A stretch of 64,000 nucleotides of DNA, taken from positions 1-64,000 of the forward strand of contig CACYYM010000012.1 of assembly GCA_902778625.1 (NCBI GenBank), in the 5' to 3' direction. Shown here piece after piece: positions 1 through 8,773 of the stretch (the first letter of the stretch is position 1; each line of letters begins with the position of its first letter). This stretch comes from an uncultured Bacteroidales bacterium (lineage in GTDB: Bacteria > Bacteroidota > Bacteroidia > Bacteroidales > Bacteroidaceae). Made by a program: the position numbers and the translations under genes. Under the pieces are notes generated by a model. The model was not told where the DNA came from. It did no database searches and was given only the letters and a program-made list of their open reading frames with translations.

Positions 1-77
1 TGGAAAGCAAAATGTGTTTATCCGATGCCGAACTTATTCGAGGGTACGATCTTTACCTCAAACTAAAAAAGAAGTAG
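1..77 (+). other. Possible 3' end of an upstream gene (frame undecided)
   Basis: Two plus-strand frames are open from the window edge. One closes at TAA 64-66, the other at TAG 75-77 (ending ...GYDLYLKLKKK). Either could be the tail of a gene cut by the window edge. There is too little sequence to choose or to name a product. Confidence 0.25.
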
Positions 78-79
78 CC

Positions 80-202
80 ATGAACAAGAGCAAAATCATT
101 GAGACGCTGGTGAAGGTAGTAGTAGCCGCGCTCACAGCATTCCTGACCGCCATCACGACCACGTCGTGCATGGGCATGGGGCCGATTCCGCTGCCCATGT
201 AG
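80..202 (+). CDS. Small hydrophobic 40-residue peptide, smalltalk-like
   Basis: A 40-residue peptide with a lysine-rich start (MNKSKIIETLVK), one hydrophobic helix (about residues 12-27) and a cysteine in TTTSCMG near residue 32, which resembles a lipobox-like end. Size, the ITTTSCMG tail and the Bacteroidales setting resemble the small 'smalltalk' proteins annotated in Bacteroidales; that family has no known function that I am aware of. The start is the ATG at 80, preceded by the purine-rich AAAAAAGAAG. A hairpin terminator follows at 262. Family assignment is from memory of the pattern and is not proved here. Confidence 0.5.
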   Translation: MNKSKIIETLVKVVVAALTAFLTAITTTSCMGMGPIPLPM

Positions 203-261
203 AACCAAGGAACAACAGGAACAACAGGAACATTGTTAAAAAACACAATGACAACGAAGTT

Positions 262-290
262 AACAAGCCTCAAGGGGCTTGTTTTCTTTT
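262..290 (+). terminator. Rho-independent terminator
   Basis: The 8-bp stem AACAAGCC (262-269) pairs with GGCTTGTT (276-283) across a 6-nt loop and is followed by a T-rich run. It ends the small peptide gene. It may also serve the opposing phosphohydrolase gene, whose stop is at 289. Confidence 0.75.
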
Positions 291-2334
291 ATTCCGGATA
301 TTGTATTCTGGTGTGATAGACGGTGCGGAGGCGGGCACTGAGCACTTCTTTGGCTTCGGCTATCTCGCGGAAGGTGATGGCGCATTCGCTGAAACTGCCG
401 TCGGCCACTTGCGCTCCGATTATCTTCTCCACCAATGCCGAGATGCTCTCTTCGGTGTATTCGGTCAGGCTTCTTGACGCGGCTTCCACGGCATCGGTCA
501 TCATCAGGATGGCTTGCTCCAAGGTCTGTGGCTTAGGCCCGGGATAGGTGAACGGACGCGGGTCGAGCGAGGTCTGTGCCTTCTGTGCCAAGACGTAGAA
601 GTACTTGGTGAGGCTCTTGCCGTGATGCGTGGCAATGAAGTCGCGAACCACCGTTGGCAACTTGTAACGGTCGGCCAGTTTCAGGCCGTTCTCGACGTGC
701 TGAACGATGATTTGTGCGCTCCTCTCGTACGACAAGCCGTCGTGCGGGTTCTGTCCGTTCTGGTTCTCAGTAAAGAAGACGGCATTCTCGAGCTTGCCGA
801 TGTCGTGATAAAGGGCACCGGTACGGACAAGTTGTGCTCTGGCTCCCAGCCTGTTGGCCACTTCAGCAGCAAGGTTTGCGACCTGCAGGCTGTGGTTGAA
901 GGTGCCGTTGGCTTCCTCGGAAAGGCGTCGGAGCAATGGATTGTTGACGTTCTGCAGCTCGACAAGCGTCACGATGCTCGTAAAGCCGAAGATGCGCTCG
1001 ATGGGGATGAGCAACAGATAGACAAGCATGGAAAGCACGCCAGCCACCATCAGATAGATGTAGGGCCAGCGGCTCATCACTTGTCCGCCGTCGGCAGTGC
1101 CTCTCACGAACTCGAGGCAGAGATAGGTCAGCAAGGTGGCAATGGTGACCCAGACTGCTGCCCGGAAGAGTTCCGAACGCTGGGAAAGTTCTCTCAGGGA
1201 ATAGATGGCGACGAGTCCGGCCACGAGTTGCGTCACGATGAACGGGAAGGGTTGCGTCAGGACTATCGAAGAGGCAAGTATGGAGATGACGTGCGTGACG
1301 AAGGCTGTCCTGGAGTCGAGGAAGATGCGGAGCACTATCGGCAGCACGCAATAGGGCACGAGATAGACGCTGGCCCACATGTGAGCCATGATGGAATAGG
1401 TGATGATGGGGAAGATGAGGAAGAAGGTCATGACGAGCAGGACGGTGCGAAGGCTGTCGAGATAGTCGCTGCGGAACTGCTGGAAGTACAATAGAAGCAG
1501 GACTACCAGAATGGTGGCATAGACGATGCGTCCACCGAATCGGGAGAGACGCTCTTTGGCCGTTAAGGTGTGCTCTTTCTGGTGCTGTTCCCAAGATTGC
1601 AGGATGCCCAGCACTTCGTCGTCCACGATCTGTCCGCGGTCGACGACTTTCTGTCCTTGCAGCACTACGCCTTTGGTGCGGACAAGCCGTCCGTCGACTT
1701 CCTGCTGTTGTTGCTGGCTTTTCTCGGCATCGTAAACGAGGTTTGGCGTGATGTAGTTCATGAGGTCGAGCCCGTGCAGGAGGTTGTGGCTGTAGCGGGC
1801 GCTATCCTGTTCAGCAAGCAGATATTCGTAAGCGGTCTTTTCGGTAAAGAGTTTGGCGAATGGCTTTGCGCTGGACTCGTTGCCAGAATAGACGCGTATC
1901 TTCTGAGGCGTGTTGCCTTCGAAACGCGTCATCTCCTCGCCTTTGATGATGCCTATGGAATAGATGTGGCGGAGCTTTTCGCCCAGATGCGGCAGGAAGT
2001 AGTGGGGTGTGCCTGCGGCTTTCTGGTTAAAGTCGTTATGAAGCGCAGCAAGCTGTTGCTCCAAGATGTCGACGTCTTGCAGGAAGTAAGGCTCGTAGAA
2101 CTGGCGCAGGCTGTCCTGCTCCTGGGCAATCTGCTCTGCCGACTTGAGGATTGGGAAGCTGTCTTGGGCAATGAAGGCATCTTCTTCCCACGGCTCGCCT
2201 TTCTGATAGTGGAAGGCCGAAGTGGTTCCGCGAGGCATGAAGATGACCAGAATGGCTATCGCGATAAGGGAAAAGAGGATGCGATAGAGGATAGCTTTGG
2301 GGCTTAGCTTATGTTTGTGATTGTAGCGGCTCAT
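289..2334 (-). CDS. 7TM-HD family membrane phosphohydrolase (PgpH-like)
   Basis: A 681-residue membrane protein. After one N-terminal membrane segment comes a large extracytoplasmic region (about 40-270; 7TM-HD extracellular type), then a cluster of about seven membrane helices (about 270-455), then a cytoplasmic HD phosphohydrolase domain. The HD motif is seen in GALYHDIGKLE, with the second histidine pair in IATHHGKS. Proteins of this architecture include the PgpH class of cyclic-di-AMP phosphodiesterases; that activity is known for Firmicutes members and is only inferred here. The start at 2334 follows a TATCTTTG promoter at 2384-2391 and a heptad-repeat leader. Length and domain order match the family, with no sign of damage. 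Confidence 0.85.
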   Translation of the reverse strand: MSRYNHKHKLSPKAILYRILFSLIAIAILVIFMPRGTTSAFHYQKGEPWEEDAFIAQDSFPILKSAEQIAQEQDSLRQFYEPYFLQDVDILEQQLAALHNDFNQKAAGTPHYFLPHLGEKLRHIYSIGIIKGEEMTRFEGNTPQKIRVYSGNESSAKPFAKLFTEKTAYEYLLAEQDSARYSHNLLHGLDLMNYITPNLVYDAEKSQQQQQEVDGRLVRTKGVVLQGQKVVDRGQIVDDEVLGILQSWEQHQKEHTLTAKERLSRFGGRIVYATILVVLLLLYFQQFRSDYLDSLRTVLLVMTFFLIFPIITYSIMAHMWASVYLVPYCVLPIVLRIFLDSRTAFVTHVISILASSIVLTQPFPFIVTQLVAGLVAIYSLRELSQRSELFRAAVWVTIATLLTYLCLEFVRGTADGGQVMSRWPYIYLMVAGVLSMLVYLLLIPIERIFGFTSIVTLVELQNVNNPLLRRLSEEANGTFNHSLQVANLAAEVANRLGARAQLVRTGALYHDIGKLENAVFFTENQNGQNPHDGLSYERSAQIIVQHVENGLKLADRYKLPTVVRDFIATHHGKSLTKYFYVLAQKAQTSLDPRPFTYPGPKPQTLEQAILMMTDAVEAASRSLTEYTEESISALVEKIIGAQVADGSFSECAITFREIAEAKEVLSARLRTVYHTRIQYPE

Positions 2335-2342
2335 AAATTCAG

Positions 2343-2370
2343 TTCATAGTTATGAGTTCATAGTTCATAG
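2343..2370 (-). repeat. Heptad tandem repeat in leader of HD gene
   Basis: Four 7-bp units in plus-strand reading: TTCATAG, TTATGAG, TTCATAG, TTCATAG. They lie between the minus-strand promoter and the start codon, so they would be transcribed as leader RNA. Confidence 0.8.
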
Positions 2371-2383
2371 TTGCTTTTCTCCG

Positions 2384-2391
2384 CAAAGATA
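2384..2391 (-). promoter_or_regulatory. Bacteroidota -7 promoter element (HD gene)
   Basis: Minus-strand TATCTTTG matches the TAnnTTTG consensus. It is about 50 bp from the start at 2334, and divergent from the gltX promoter. Confidence 0.65.
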
Positions 2392-2400
2392 TAAAATAAT

Positions 2401-2421
2401 CCCTAATCCCTAATCTCTAAT
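2401..2421. repeat. Heptad repeat between divergent promoters
   Basis: Three 7-bp units: CCCTAAT, CCCTAAT, CTCTAAT. They lie between the two divergent -7 elements. Confidence 0.75.
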
Positions 2422-2435
2422 CCAAAACTTTTTTG

Positions 2436-2443
2436 TACTTTTG
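2436..2443 (+). promoter_or_regulatory. -7 promoter element of gltX
   Basis: TACTTTTG fits TAnnTTTG. It overlaps an upstream in-frame TTG at 2441. That codon would be untranscribed, so this element decides that gltX starts downstream at 2474. Confidence 0.65.
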
Positions 2444-2455
2444 CACGGAAAATAT

Positions 2456-2490
2456 AACTATGAACTCATAACTATGGACTATGAACTGAG
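2456..2490 (+). repeat. Heptad repeat running into the gltX start
   Basis: Five units: AACTATG, AACTCAT, AACTATG, GACTATG, AACTGAG. The ATG of the third unit (2474-2476) is the gltX start codon, and the last two units encode its first residues (MDYEL). Confidence 0.8.
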
Positions 2491-4039
2491 AAAAGTGCGG
2501 GTTCGTTTCGCTCCAAGCCCAACGGGACCTCTGCATATCGGTGGCGTTCGTACCGCTCTCTACAACTACCTCTTTGCCCGTCAGCATGGCGGCGACTTGA
2601 TATTCCGCATTGAAGATACCGATTCAGGGCGTTTTGTGCCTGGAGCGGAAGAATACATCATCGAGTCGTTCAAATGGCTCGGCATCAAGTTCGACGAGGG
2701 TGTGAGCTTCGGAGGCAATCATGGGCCTTATCGCCAAAGCGAGCGTCGCGACATATATAAGAAGTATGTTCAGCAACTTCTCGACAACGGAAAGGCCTAC
2801 ATCGCCTTTGACACGCCCGAGGAGCTCGACGCGAAACGCGCTGAGATAGAGAACTTCCAGTACGATGCAAGCACGCGAATGCAGATGCGCAACTCGTTGA
2901 CGCTCCCGAAAGAGGAGGTTGAAAAACTGATTGCAGAAGGTAAGCAATACGTGGTTCGCTTCCTGATTGAGCCGGGAAGGGACGTGATTGTGGACGACAT
3001 CATTCGCGGAGAAGTGCGTATCAACAGCAGTATCCTCGACGATAAGGTGCTCTACAAGAGTGCCGACCAGCTGCCAACTTACCATCTCGCCAACATCGTG
3101 GACGACCACTTGATGGAGGTGACACACGTCATTCGTGGCGAGGAATGGTTGCCAAGCGCGCCCCTTCATGTCCTTCTCTACGAAGCTTTCGGTTGGGCAG
3201 ACACGATGCCCCGTTTTGCACACCTGCCGCTCTTGCTCAAACCCGTTGGTAACGGCAAGCTCAGCAAACGCGATGGCGACAAACTCGGCTTCCCTGTTTT
3301 CCCGCTCGAATGGCACGACCCGAAGAGCGGAGAAGTGAGCAGCGGCTATCGTGAAAAGGGTTATCTGCCCGAAGCGGTCGTCAACTTCCTCGCTCTGCTT
3401 GGCTGGAATCCCGGCAACGACCAGGAAGTGATGAGCCTCGACGAGATGGTGCAGCTCTTCGACCTCAGCAAGTGCTCGAAGAACGGTGCAAAGTTCGACT
3501 ACATCAAAGCGGCGTGGTTCAACCACCAGTACCTCCTCAAGCAGCCCGACGAAGCTTGGGTGCCTTCGTTCGACAAGGTGCTCCGCGAACAGGGCATCAC
3601 TTCAACTCCAGGAAAGGAAGCCGAAGTAGTCCGCATGATGAAGCTGAAAGTCATCGAATATACCGACGGACAAGGGCAGAAGCACAAGCGCAACATCAGT
3701 TTCGTCAGCGACCTCTGGCCTTTGACGCGCTTCTTCTTTGTCGCTCCGACTGGCTTCGATACGGAGGATAAGTTCGTGCGTAAGAACTGGAAGGAAGAGA
3801 CAGGAGCCGAGATGCAACAACTGGCCGACGTTCTCGCCACGGTTGAGGACTTCACGGTCGAGGGCATGAAACCCGTCGTAGATGCTTGGGCAGAGCAGAC
3901 TGGCATTAAGCCCTGGAACGCTTGGCGCATCTGTCTCGTTGGCGAAGGCCAAGGTCCCGACATGTACGAACTGGCAGCATTCCTCGGAAAGGACGAGACC
4001 CTCAGCCGCATGAAATTCGCCATCGAAACACTCGGCTAA
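2474..4039 (+). CDS. gltX: Glutamate--tRNA ligase
   Basis: Charges tRNA-Glu with glutamate in the cytoplasm (class I synthetase). The HIGH-type motif is PLHIGG (about residues 19-24) after the family signature RFAPSPTG, and the KMSKS-type motif is KLSKRDGD (about residue 262). Length is 521 residues from the chosen start, normal for the Bacteroidales enzyme. I chose ATG 2474 because the longer in-frame TTG at 2441 falls inside the -7 promoter element. The first codons come from a heptad tandem repeat, so the N-terminal residues before RKVRVRF are probably not conserved. Its 3' side faces rpoD convergently across a palindrome array and a terminator. Confidence 0.95.
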   Translation: MDYELRKVRVRFAPSPTGPLHIGGVRTALYNYLFARQHGGDLIFRIEDTDSGRFVPGAEEYIIESFKWLGIKFDEGVSFGGNHGPYRQSERRDIYKKYVQQLLDNGKAYIAFDTPEELDAKRAEIENFQYDASTRMQMRNSLTLPKEEVEKLIAEGKQYVVRFLIEPGRDVIVDDIIRGEVRINSSILDDKVLYKSADQLPTYHLANIVDDHLMEVTHVIRGEEWLPSAPLHVLLYEAFGWADTMPRFAHLPLLLKPVGNGKLSKRDGDKLGFPVFPLEWHDPKSGEVSSGYREKGYLPEAVVNFLALLGWNPGNDQEVMSLDEMVQLFDLSKCSKNGAKFDYIKAAWFNHQYLLKQPDEAWVPSFDKVLREQGITSTPGKEAEVVRMMKLKVIEYTDGQGQKHKRNISFVSDLWPLTRFFFVAPTGFDTEDKFVRKNWKEETGAEMQQLADVLATVEDFTVEGMKPVVDAWAEQTGIKPWNAWRICLVGEGQGPDMYELAAFLGKDETLSRMKFAIETLG

Positions 4040-4049
4040 GGTAAATGGA

Positions 4050-4137
4050 AAACTTAACGTGTTAAGTTGACCAATTTAACGTGTTAAGTTGACCAACACA
4101 ACACGTTAAATTTGCAAAGACAACGTGTTAAGTTTGG
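4050..4137. repeat. 22-bp phased palindrome array, 4 units
   Basis: Centres are CGTG 4058, CGTG 4080, CACG 4102 and CGTG 4124, exactly 22 bp apart. The best unit is AACTTAACGTGTTAAGTT, with 7-bp complementary arms around CGTG. Unit three is inverted (CACG). It lies between the convergent gltX and rpoD genes. The same architecture recurs at eight other places in the window. Confidence 0.85.
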
Positions 4138-4179
4138 GAAGATGACTGGGGTGGTTTGAAACTCCGGTTGAGATAAAGA

Positions 4180-4212
4180 AAAAGAGAGGCACGATGTGTG
4201 TCTCTCTTTTCT
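4180..4212. terminator. Terminator between convergent gltX and rpoD
   Basis: Stem AAAAGAGAG (4180-4188) pairs with CTCTCTTTT (4202-4210) across a 13-nt loop, with A-rich and T-rich flanks. It is suited to work in both directions. Confidence 0.65.
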
Positions 4213-4233
4213 TGTCCGATTTTGTAGTTTGTC

Positions 4234-5097
4234 TTAGCCAAGGTACGAGCGAAGCAGGCTATTTCTGCTTCCTGCACGAAGCTTGCGGATAGCTTTCTCG
4301 CGGATTTGACGGACACGTTCGCGGGTAAGGCCGAAGGTCTCGCCAATCTCTTCGAGGGTCATCTCTGGTTGGTTGTTGATGCCGAAACTGCGTTCGATAA
4401 TCTGCTTCTCGCGTTCGTTGAGGACACCTAGCGCACGATCGATCTCTGTCGAAAGGCTTTCGCTGACCAGGCCCTTGTCGGCCATCGGCGAATCGGGATT
4501 GGTCATCACGTCCAAGAGGCTGTTCTCCTCGCCTTCGATGAAGGGGGCATCCACGCTGACATGACGGCCGCTTGCACGAAGGGAGTCGCTGATTTTCTCT
4601 GGCAACTCGTTGACCAGTTCCGCCAATTCATCGGCACTTGGCTTGCGCTCGTATTCCTGTTCGAACTTCGTCATTGCCTTCGTGATTTTATTCACGGCAC
4701 TAACCTGATTGAGAGGCAGGCGAACGATACGGCTCTGCTCGGCCAAAGCCTGAAGAATGGTCTGGCGAATCCACCAAACGGCATACGAGATGAACTTGAA
4801 GCCTCGCGTTTCGTCAAACTTCTCTGCAGCCTTAATCAAACCCACATTACCTTCGTTGATAAGGTCTGGCAGAGAAAGTCCCTGGTTTTGGTATTGCTTG
4901 GCAACACTGACAACAAATCGAAGATTGGCACGCACCAGCTTGTCGAGAGCCCTGCGGTCGCCTTTTCGTATCCTTTGGGAAAGTTCAACTTCCTCTTCGA
5001 CGGGGAGCAAAGCCTCACGTCCAATTTCCTGCAGATACTTGTCGAGCGACGCACTATCGCGACTGGTGATGCTCTTTGTGATTTTAAGCTGTCTCAT
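4234..5097 (-). CDS. rpoD: Primary sigma factor, RpoD/sigma-70
   Basis: Housekeeping sigma factor that directs RNA polymerase to promoters. At 287 residues it has the short Bacteroidota form, without region 1.1 or a long spacer. Region 1.2 begins at [12 protein letters not shown]; region 2 includes [16 protein letters not shown] and the -10-recognising [14 protein letters not shown]; region 4.2 is the helix-turn-helix [17 protein letters not shown] near the C-terminus. It is transcribed alone from a TATATTTG promoter at 5131-5138. The TAnnTTTG promoters noted throughout the window are the class this sigma factor is known to read in Bacteroidota. Confidence 0.95.
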   Translation of the reverse strand: MRQLKITKSITSRDSASLDKYLQEIGREALLPVEEEVELSQRIRKGDRRALDKLVRANLRFVVSVAKQYQNQGLSLPDLINEGNVGLIKAAEKFDETRGFKFISYAVWWIRQTILQALAEQSRIVRLPLNQVSAVNKITKAMTKFEQEYERKPSADELAELVNELPEKISDSLRASGRHVSVDAPFIEGEENSLLDVMTNPDSPMADKGLVSESLSTEIDRALGVLNEREKQIIERSFGINNQPEMTLEEIGETFGLTRERVRQIREKAIRKLRAGSRNSLLRSYLG

Positions 5098-5130
5098 ATA
5101 CCTAATATATTATTCCGTAGAATTAGCTCG

Positions 5131-5138
5131 CAAATATA
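5131..5138 (-). promoter_or_regulatory. -7 promoter element of rpoD
   Basis: Minus-strand TATATTTG lies about 34 bp upstream of the rpoD start. Confidence 0.6.
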
Positions 5139-5207
5139 GAACTTTTTAATTAGAAATTGCATGCTTTTATGCTAAAAGATGTGAAAAAGAGGCAAAAACG
5201 CACAAAA

Positions 5208-5235
5208 TTCTTCATTCTTCGTTCTTCATTCCTCA
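5208..5235. repeat. Heptad repeat upstream of lemA promoter
   Basis: Four 7-bp units: TTCTTCA, TTCTTCG, TTCTTCA, TTCCTCA. They lie between the divergent rpoD and lemA promoters. Confidence 0.75.
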
Positions 5236-5244
5236 TTTTTGTTG

Positions 5245-5252
5245 TATCTTTG
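5245..5252 (+). promoter_or_regulatory. -7 promoter element of lemA
   Basis: TATCTTTG lies about 53 bp before the lemA ATG. Confidence 0.65.
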
Positions 5253-5305
5253 CAAAGAATATGACGTAAAGCAAAGCATAAGGTTTAATCTTAAATAAAA
5301 CAATT

Positions 5306-5872
5306 ATGAGTACAGTAGCTATTATCATTATTGCGGTCATCGTACTGCTTGTTCTTTGGATTATTGGCATCTACAACAACCTCGTTGGTCTTCGCAACAA
5401 TCGCGAGAATGCTTTCGCCAACATCGACGTTCAGCTCAAACAGCGTCACGACCTCATTCCGCAGCTCGTAGCAACCGTCAAGGGTTATGCCACTCACGAG
5501 AAAGAAGTGTTCGAAAAGGTGACGGAAGCCCGTACTGCCGCTATGAACGCGACCACCATCAACGACAAGATTGCAGCCGAGAACCAGCTCTCGAACGCTA
5601 TGCTCAACCTCAAGGCCGTTGCAGAGGCTTATCCCGACCTGAAGGCCAACCAGAACTTCATGCAGCTCCAGACCGAAGTGAGCGATATCGAGAACAAGCT
5701 CGCAGCCGTTCGCCGCTTCTTCAACAGCGCAACAAAGGAGCTCAACAATGGCGTCCAGAAGTTCCCCGCAGTCCTCTTCGCAAGCATGTTCGGCTTCCAC
5801 AAAGAGCCCCTCTTCGACGTTGGCGAAGCAGAACGAGCAAACATGGACAAAGCACCTGAGATTAAGTTTTAG
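5306..5872 (+). CDS. lemA: LemA family protein
   Basis: A 188-residue protein with one N-terminal membrane helix (about residues 4-22) followed by the LemA signature YNNLVGLRNN and HDLIPQLVATVKGYATHE, then a helical bundle. The family is widespread; the molecular role is unclear. Next door is an M48 metalloprotease, and LemA beside an M48/HtpX-type protease is a recurring pairing, so a joint role in membrane protein quality control is plausible but inferred. The stop codon TAG (5870-5872) is also the first triplet of a heptad repeat. Confidence 0.9.
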   Translation: MSTVAIIIIAVIVLLVLWIIGIYNNLVGLRNNRENAFANIDVQLKQRHDLIPQLVATVKGYATHEKEVFEKVTEARTAAMNATTINDKIAAENQLSNAMLNLKAVAEAYPDLKANQNFMQLQTEVSDIENKLAAVRRFFNSATKELNNGVQKFPAVLFASMFGFHKEPLFDVGEAERANMDKAPEIKF

Positions 5873-5962
5873 TCCACAGTCCATAGTCCATAGTTAAAAC
5901 TACGCCCTCGAATAGGACGAGACATTTACTATGGACTATGAACTCATAACTATGAACTATAA
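5870..5962. repeat. Two opposed heptad repeat blocks
   Basis: Block one is TAGTCCA, CAGTCCA, TAGTCCA, TAGTTAA (5870-5897) and begins with the lemA stop codon. Block two is ACTATGG, ACTATGA, ACTCATA, ACTATGA, ACTATAA (5928-5962) and ends three bases before the next ATG. The blocks are roughly reverse complements, so the intercistronic RNA could fold into a hairpin. Confidence 0.75.
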
Positions 5963-5965
5963 AAA

Positions 5966-6964
5966 ATGAATTACGTCGGCATCCATACGCAACAGGTTCG
6001 CAACAACTTCAAGAGCCTGTTGCTTCTCATCCTCTTCCCTTGCATCATCCTTGCCATCGTGTATGCATTCTTGGCCATCATGAACATGCAAGAGACATAC
6101 GACGGCTACGGAGGCACTTCGCTTGCCTTCGACGCAATGGCAACCAACGAAGCCTTCCTCTACACCGTGCCCTGGGTGGTCGGCATCGTGGGCATTTGGT
6201 TCATGATCTCCTACTTCTCGAACGCCAGTATGGTTCGAAGCGCGACCGGAGCCAAGCCGTTGGAGCGTCGTGAGAATCCCCGCATATACAATATCGTGGA
6301 GAACCTCACCATGACTTGCGGAATGCCGATGCCAAAGATAAACATCATCGACGACCCGCAGCTCAATGCCTTCGCAAGCGGAATAGACGAGAAGAGCTAC
6401 ACCATAACAGTCACAACAGGCATTTGCAATCGCTTGAACGACGACGAACTGGCTGGCGTAATCGGCCACGAGCTGACGCACATCCGCAATCGCGACACAC
6501 GTTTGCTCATCATCAGCATCATCTTCGTAGGCATCATGAGCACAGCCCTCAGCCTTGCAGTTCGTATGCTTTGGAACACCTTCATCTATGGTGGAGGCAA
6601 TCGCCGTACCAGTCGCGACGGCAAGAATGGCGGAAGCGTCATAGCCGTCATCTTGATTGCCATCGTCCTGGCTGCGATAGGTTACTTCTTCACCCTGCTG
6701 ACAAGGTTTGCCATCAGCCGTAAGCGCGAGTACATGGCAGATGCAGGTGGTGCCGAGCTTTGCGGCAACCCGTTGGCTCTGGCTTCGGCTCTGCGCAAGA
6801 TAAGCAGCGATCCTGGCCTCGGACAAGTCGATAGAGAAGACGTTGCCCAGCTCTTCATCGTGAAGCCCATCGCCTTCAAGAGCGAGTTCACCAACATGAT
6901 GAGCAAGCTCTTCAGCACCCACCCGCCTATCGAAGAGCGAATCGCTTACCTGGAACAATTTTGA
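5966..6964 (+). CDS. M48 family membrane metalloprotease (HtpX-like)
   Basis: A 332-residue zinc endopeptidase of the inner membrane. Two N-terminal membrane segments (about 17-40 and 68-86) precede the zinc site HELTH at residues 168-172 (GVIGHELTHIRNRD). Two further hydrophobic segments follow (about 178-200 and 220-242), then the third-ligand region SRKREYMADAGG with its glutamate. Topology fits HtpX-type proteases, which degrade misfolded membrane proteins; the substrate here is unknown. It follows lemA (93-bp gap filled with heptad repeats) and precedes tyrS by 27 bp, so the three may share a transcript. Confidence 0.87.
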   Translation: MNYVGIHTQQVRNNFKSLLLLILFPCIILAIVYAFLAIMNMQETYDGYGGTSLAFDAMATNEAFLYTVPWVVGIVGIWFMISYFSNASMVRSATGAKPLERRENPRIYNIVENLTMTCGMPMPKINIIDDPQLNAFASGIDEKSYTITVTTGICNRLNDDELAGVIGHELTHIRNRDTRLLIISIIFVGIMSTALSLAVRMLWNTFIYGGGNRRTSRDGKNGGSVIAVILIAIVLAAIGYFFTLLTRFAISRKREYMADAGGAELCGNPLALASALRKISSDPGLGQVDREDVAQLFIVKPIAFKSEFTNMMSKLFSTHPPIEERIAYLEQF

Positions 6965-6991
6965 ATTTATAATATATTGAATTAAATATAA

Positions 6992-8296
6992 ATGTTGAAC
7001 TTTGTAGAAGAACTGAAATGGCGAGGCATGATTCATCAGATGATGCCTGGCACAGAAGAATTATTACTGAAAGAACAAGTATCGGCTTACGTCGGCATTG
7101 ACCCGACGGCAGACAGCCTCCATATCGGCCACCTCTGCGGCGTGATGATGCTTCGTCACCTGCAACGCTGCGGCCACAAACCCATCGCACTCGTCGGCGG
7201 AGCAACCGGCATGATTGGCGACCCAAGCGGAAAGAGCCAGGAGCGTAACCTGCTGAACGAGGAGACCTTGCGCCACAATGTTGAGTGCATCAAGAAACAG
7301 CTCGCACACTTCCTCGACTTTGAGAGCGACGCGCCCAACCGCGCCGAGCTGGTCAACAACTACGACTGGATGAAGGACTTCACCTTCCTCGACTTCGCCC
7401 GCGACATCGGCAAGTGCATCACTGTGAACTACATGATGGCGAAGGACAGCGTGAAGCGCCGCCTCAATGGCGAGTTCCAGGACGGTATGTCGTTCACCGA
7501 GTTCACATATCAATTGCTGCAGGGCTACGACTTCCTGCACCTCTACCAAACCAAAAACTGCAAGTTGCAGATGGGCGGAAGCGACCAATGGGGCAACATC
7601 ACCACCGGCACAGAGCTCATCCGCCGCAAGCTCGGTGGCGACAACGAAGCCTTTGCCCTCACCTGCCCCCTCATCACAAAGGCAGACGGTAAGAAGTTCG
7701 GCAAGACCGAGAAGGGCAACATCTGGCTCGACCGCAACCGCACCACGCCCTACGCCTTCTACCAGTTCTGGCTCAACGTGGCCGACGAGGACGCAGAGCG
7801 TTACATCAAGATATTCACCTCTTTAGACAAGCCCACCATCGACGCCCTCATCGAGGAGCACCGCAAAGACCCGGGTCTGCGCGTCCTGCAGAAGAAGCTG
7901 GCAGAGGAGCTGACCGTCATGGTGCACAGCCGCGAGGACTACGAGCAGGCTCTCGAAGCCAGCGGCATCCTCTTCGGCAAGAGCACCAAGGAAAGCCTCG
8001 TCAAGCTCGACGAACAGACGCTGCTCGACGTCTTCAGCGGCGTGCCTCAGTTCGAGATAAGCAAGGACCTCTTGAAGGGCGAAGGCACAAAGGCCGTCGA
8101 CCTCTTTGCCGAGCACACCCAGTGCTTCCCCAGCAAAGGCGAGATGCGCAAGCTCACCCAAGGCGGCGGCGTCAGCCTGAACAAGGAAAAACTTCAGAGC
8201 TTCGACCAGATGGTGACCGAAGCCGACCTCCTCGACGGCAAATATCTGCTCGTCCAGCAAGGCAAAAAGAAGTATTTCCTACTGATAGCGAAATAA
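6992..8296 (+). CDS. tyrS: Tyrosine--tRNA ligase
   Basis: Charges tRNA-Tyr. Of 434 residues, the class I core has SLHIGHLCG as its HIGH motif (about residue 34), the tyrosine-pocket region YQLLQGYDF and [10 protein letters not shown], and KFGKTEKGN in place of KMSKS (about residue 231). An S4-type RNA-binding domain lies at the C-terminus ([11 protein letters not shown]). Normal length and intact. No separate promoter is seen in the 27-bp gap after the M48 gene. Confidence 0.96.
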   Translation: MLNFVEELKWRGMIHQMMPGTEELLLKEQVSAYVGIDPTADSLHIGHLCGVMMLRHLQRCGHKPIALVGGATGMIGDPSGKSQERNLLNEETLRHNVECIKKQLAHFLDFESDAPNRAELVNNYDWMKDFTFLDFARDIGKCITVNYMMAKDSVKRRLNGEFQDGMSFTEFTYQLLQGYDFLHLYQTKNCKLQMGGSDQWGNITTGTELIRRKLGGDNEAFALTCPLITKADGKKFGKTEKGNIWLDRNRTTPYAFYQFWLNVADEDAERYIKIFTSLDKPTIDALIEEHRKDPGLRVLQKKLAEELTVMVHSREDYEQALEASGILFGKSTKESLVKLDEQTLLDVFSGVPQFEISKDLLKGEGTKAVDLFAEHTQCFPSKGEMRKLTQGGGVSLNKEKLQSFDQMVTEADLLDGKYLLVQQGKKKYFLLIAK

Positions 8297-8333
8297 ATTC
8301 CGTTTAATTCTTGCAGGATAGACAGAATTGTCT

Positions 8334-8341
8334 TACCTTTG
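8334..8341 (+). promoter_or_regulatory. -7 promoter element of tRNA-Gln
   Basis: TACCTTTG lies 33 bp before the mature tRNA 5' end. The same TACCTTTGCAGCCGC block recurs in front of topA. Confidence 0.65.
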
Positions 8342-8374
8342 CAGCCGCAAACGCTAAAAACGTTTGGTTTGGAT

Positions 8375-8448
8375 TGGGCTATGGTGTAATGGCAGCACAA
8401 GAGGTTTTGGTTCTCTTAGTCTTGGTTCGAATCCAGGTAGTCCAACCA
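8375..8448 (+). tRNA. tRNA-Gln (anticodon TTG)
   Basis: Folds as a complete cloverleaf. The acceptor stem is TGGGCTA with TAGTCCA, the discriminator is A and CCA is encoded (8446-8448). The D stem is GTGT/GCAC. The anticodon stem is AGAGG/TCTCT around loop TTTTGGT, giving anticodon TTG, which reads CAA. The T stem is CTTGG/CCAGG around TTCGAAT. It has its own promoter and terminator. Confidence 0.95.
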
Positions 8449-8453
8449 GTAAG

Positions 8454-8495
8454 AAGCGACAGTCATTTTAAACAAATTGGCTGTCGCTTTTTTAT
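8454..8495 (+). terminator. Terminator of tRNA-Gln
   Basis: Stem AAGCGACAG (8454-8462) pairs with CTGTCGCTT (8481-8489), followed by a run of T. Confidence 0.85.
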
Positions 8496-8520
8496 ATTTA
8501 ATTCAACGAAGGAAGTAAAC

Positions 8521-8622
8521 GCCCTATAGGGGGAAATAAATCCCCGCGTGCGGCGTTGGCAATTTCCGCGTGCGGGGATTGCAATTTCCGCGTGCGGCGT
8601 TTTAAATCCCCCTTAAAGGGGT
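8521..8622. repeat. 22-bp phased palindrome array with G/C-run end palindromes
   Basis: Three CCGCGTGCGG units start at 8544, 8566 and 8588 (period 22), joined by linkers such as CGTTGGCAATTT. The end palindromes CCCTATAGGG (core 8525-8528) and CCCCTTAAAGGGG (centre about 8615) fall on the same 22-bp grid, giving five palindromes. With the tRNA and terminator this accounts for most of the tyrS-topA gap (8297-8810). Confidence 0.85.
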
Positions 8623-8667
8623 GAAAATTCCACCCGCGCACGCCTGTACGTTACCTATAAAAATTAA

Positions 8668-8695
8668 TGAAAAATGAAATGTGAAAAGTGAAAAA
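8668..8695. repeat. Heptad repeat upstream of topA promoter
   Basis: Units TGAAAAA, TGAAATG, TGAAAAG, TGAAAAA. Confidence 0.7.
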
Positions 8696-8751
8696 TTGTG
8701 GACGAAGACGTTTTTTTCTATATATATAATGTGTAATTAGAAAAAATGACT

Positions 8752-8759
8752 TACCTTTG
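8752..8759 (+). promoter_or_regulatory. -7 promoter element of topA
   Basis: TACCTTTG lies 51 bp before the topA ATG. The sequence TACCTTTGCAGCCGC is the same as at the tRNA-Gln promoter. Confidence 0.65.
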
Positions 8760-8773
8760 CAGCCGCTAAATCA

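Noticed and set aside
514..1494. Long plus-strand open frame opposite the HD phosphohydrolase
   Set aside because: It mirrors a high-GC real gene on the other strand with clear domains. The same holds for the long frames opposite gltX, topA, speA, the DUF3472 gene, acyl-CoA dehydrogenase, GH59-GH26, GH36 and nhaD.
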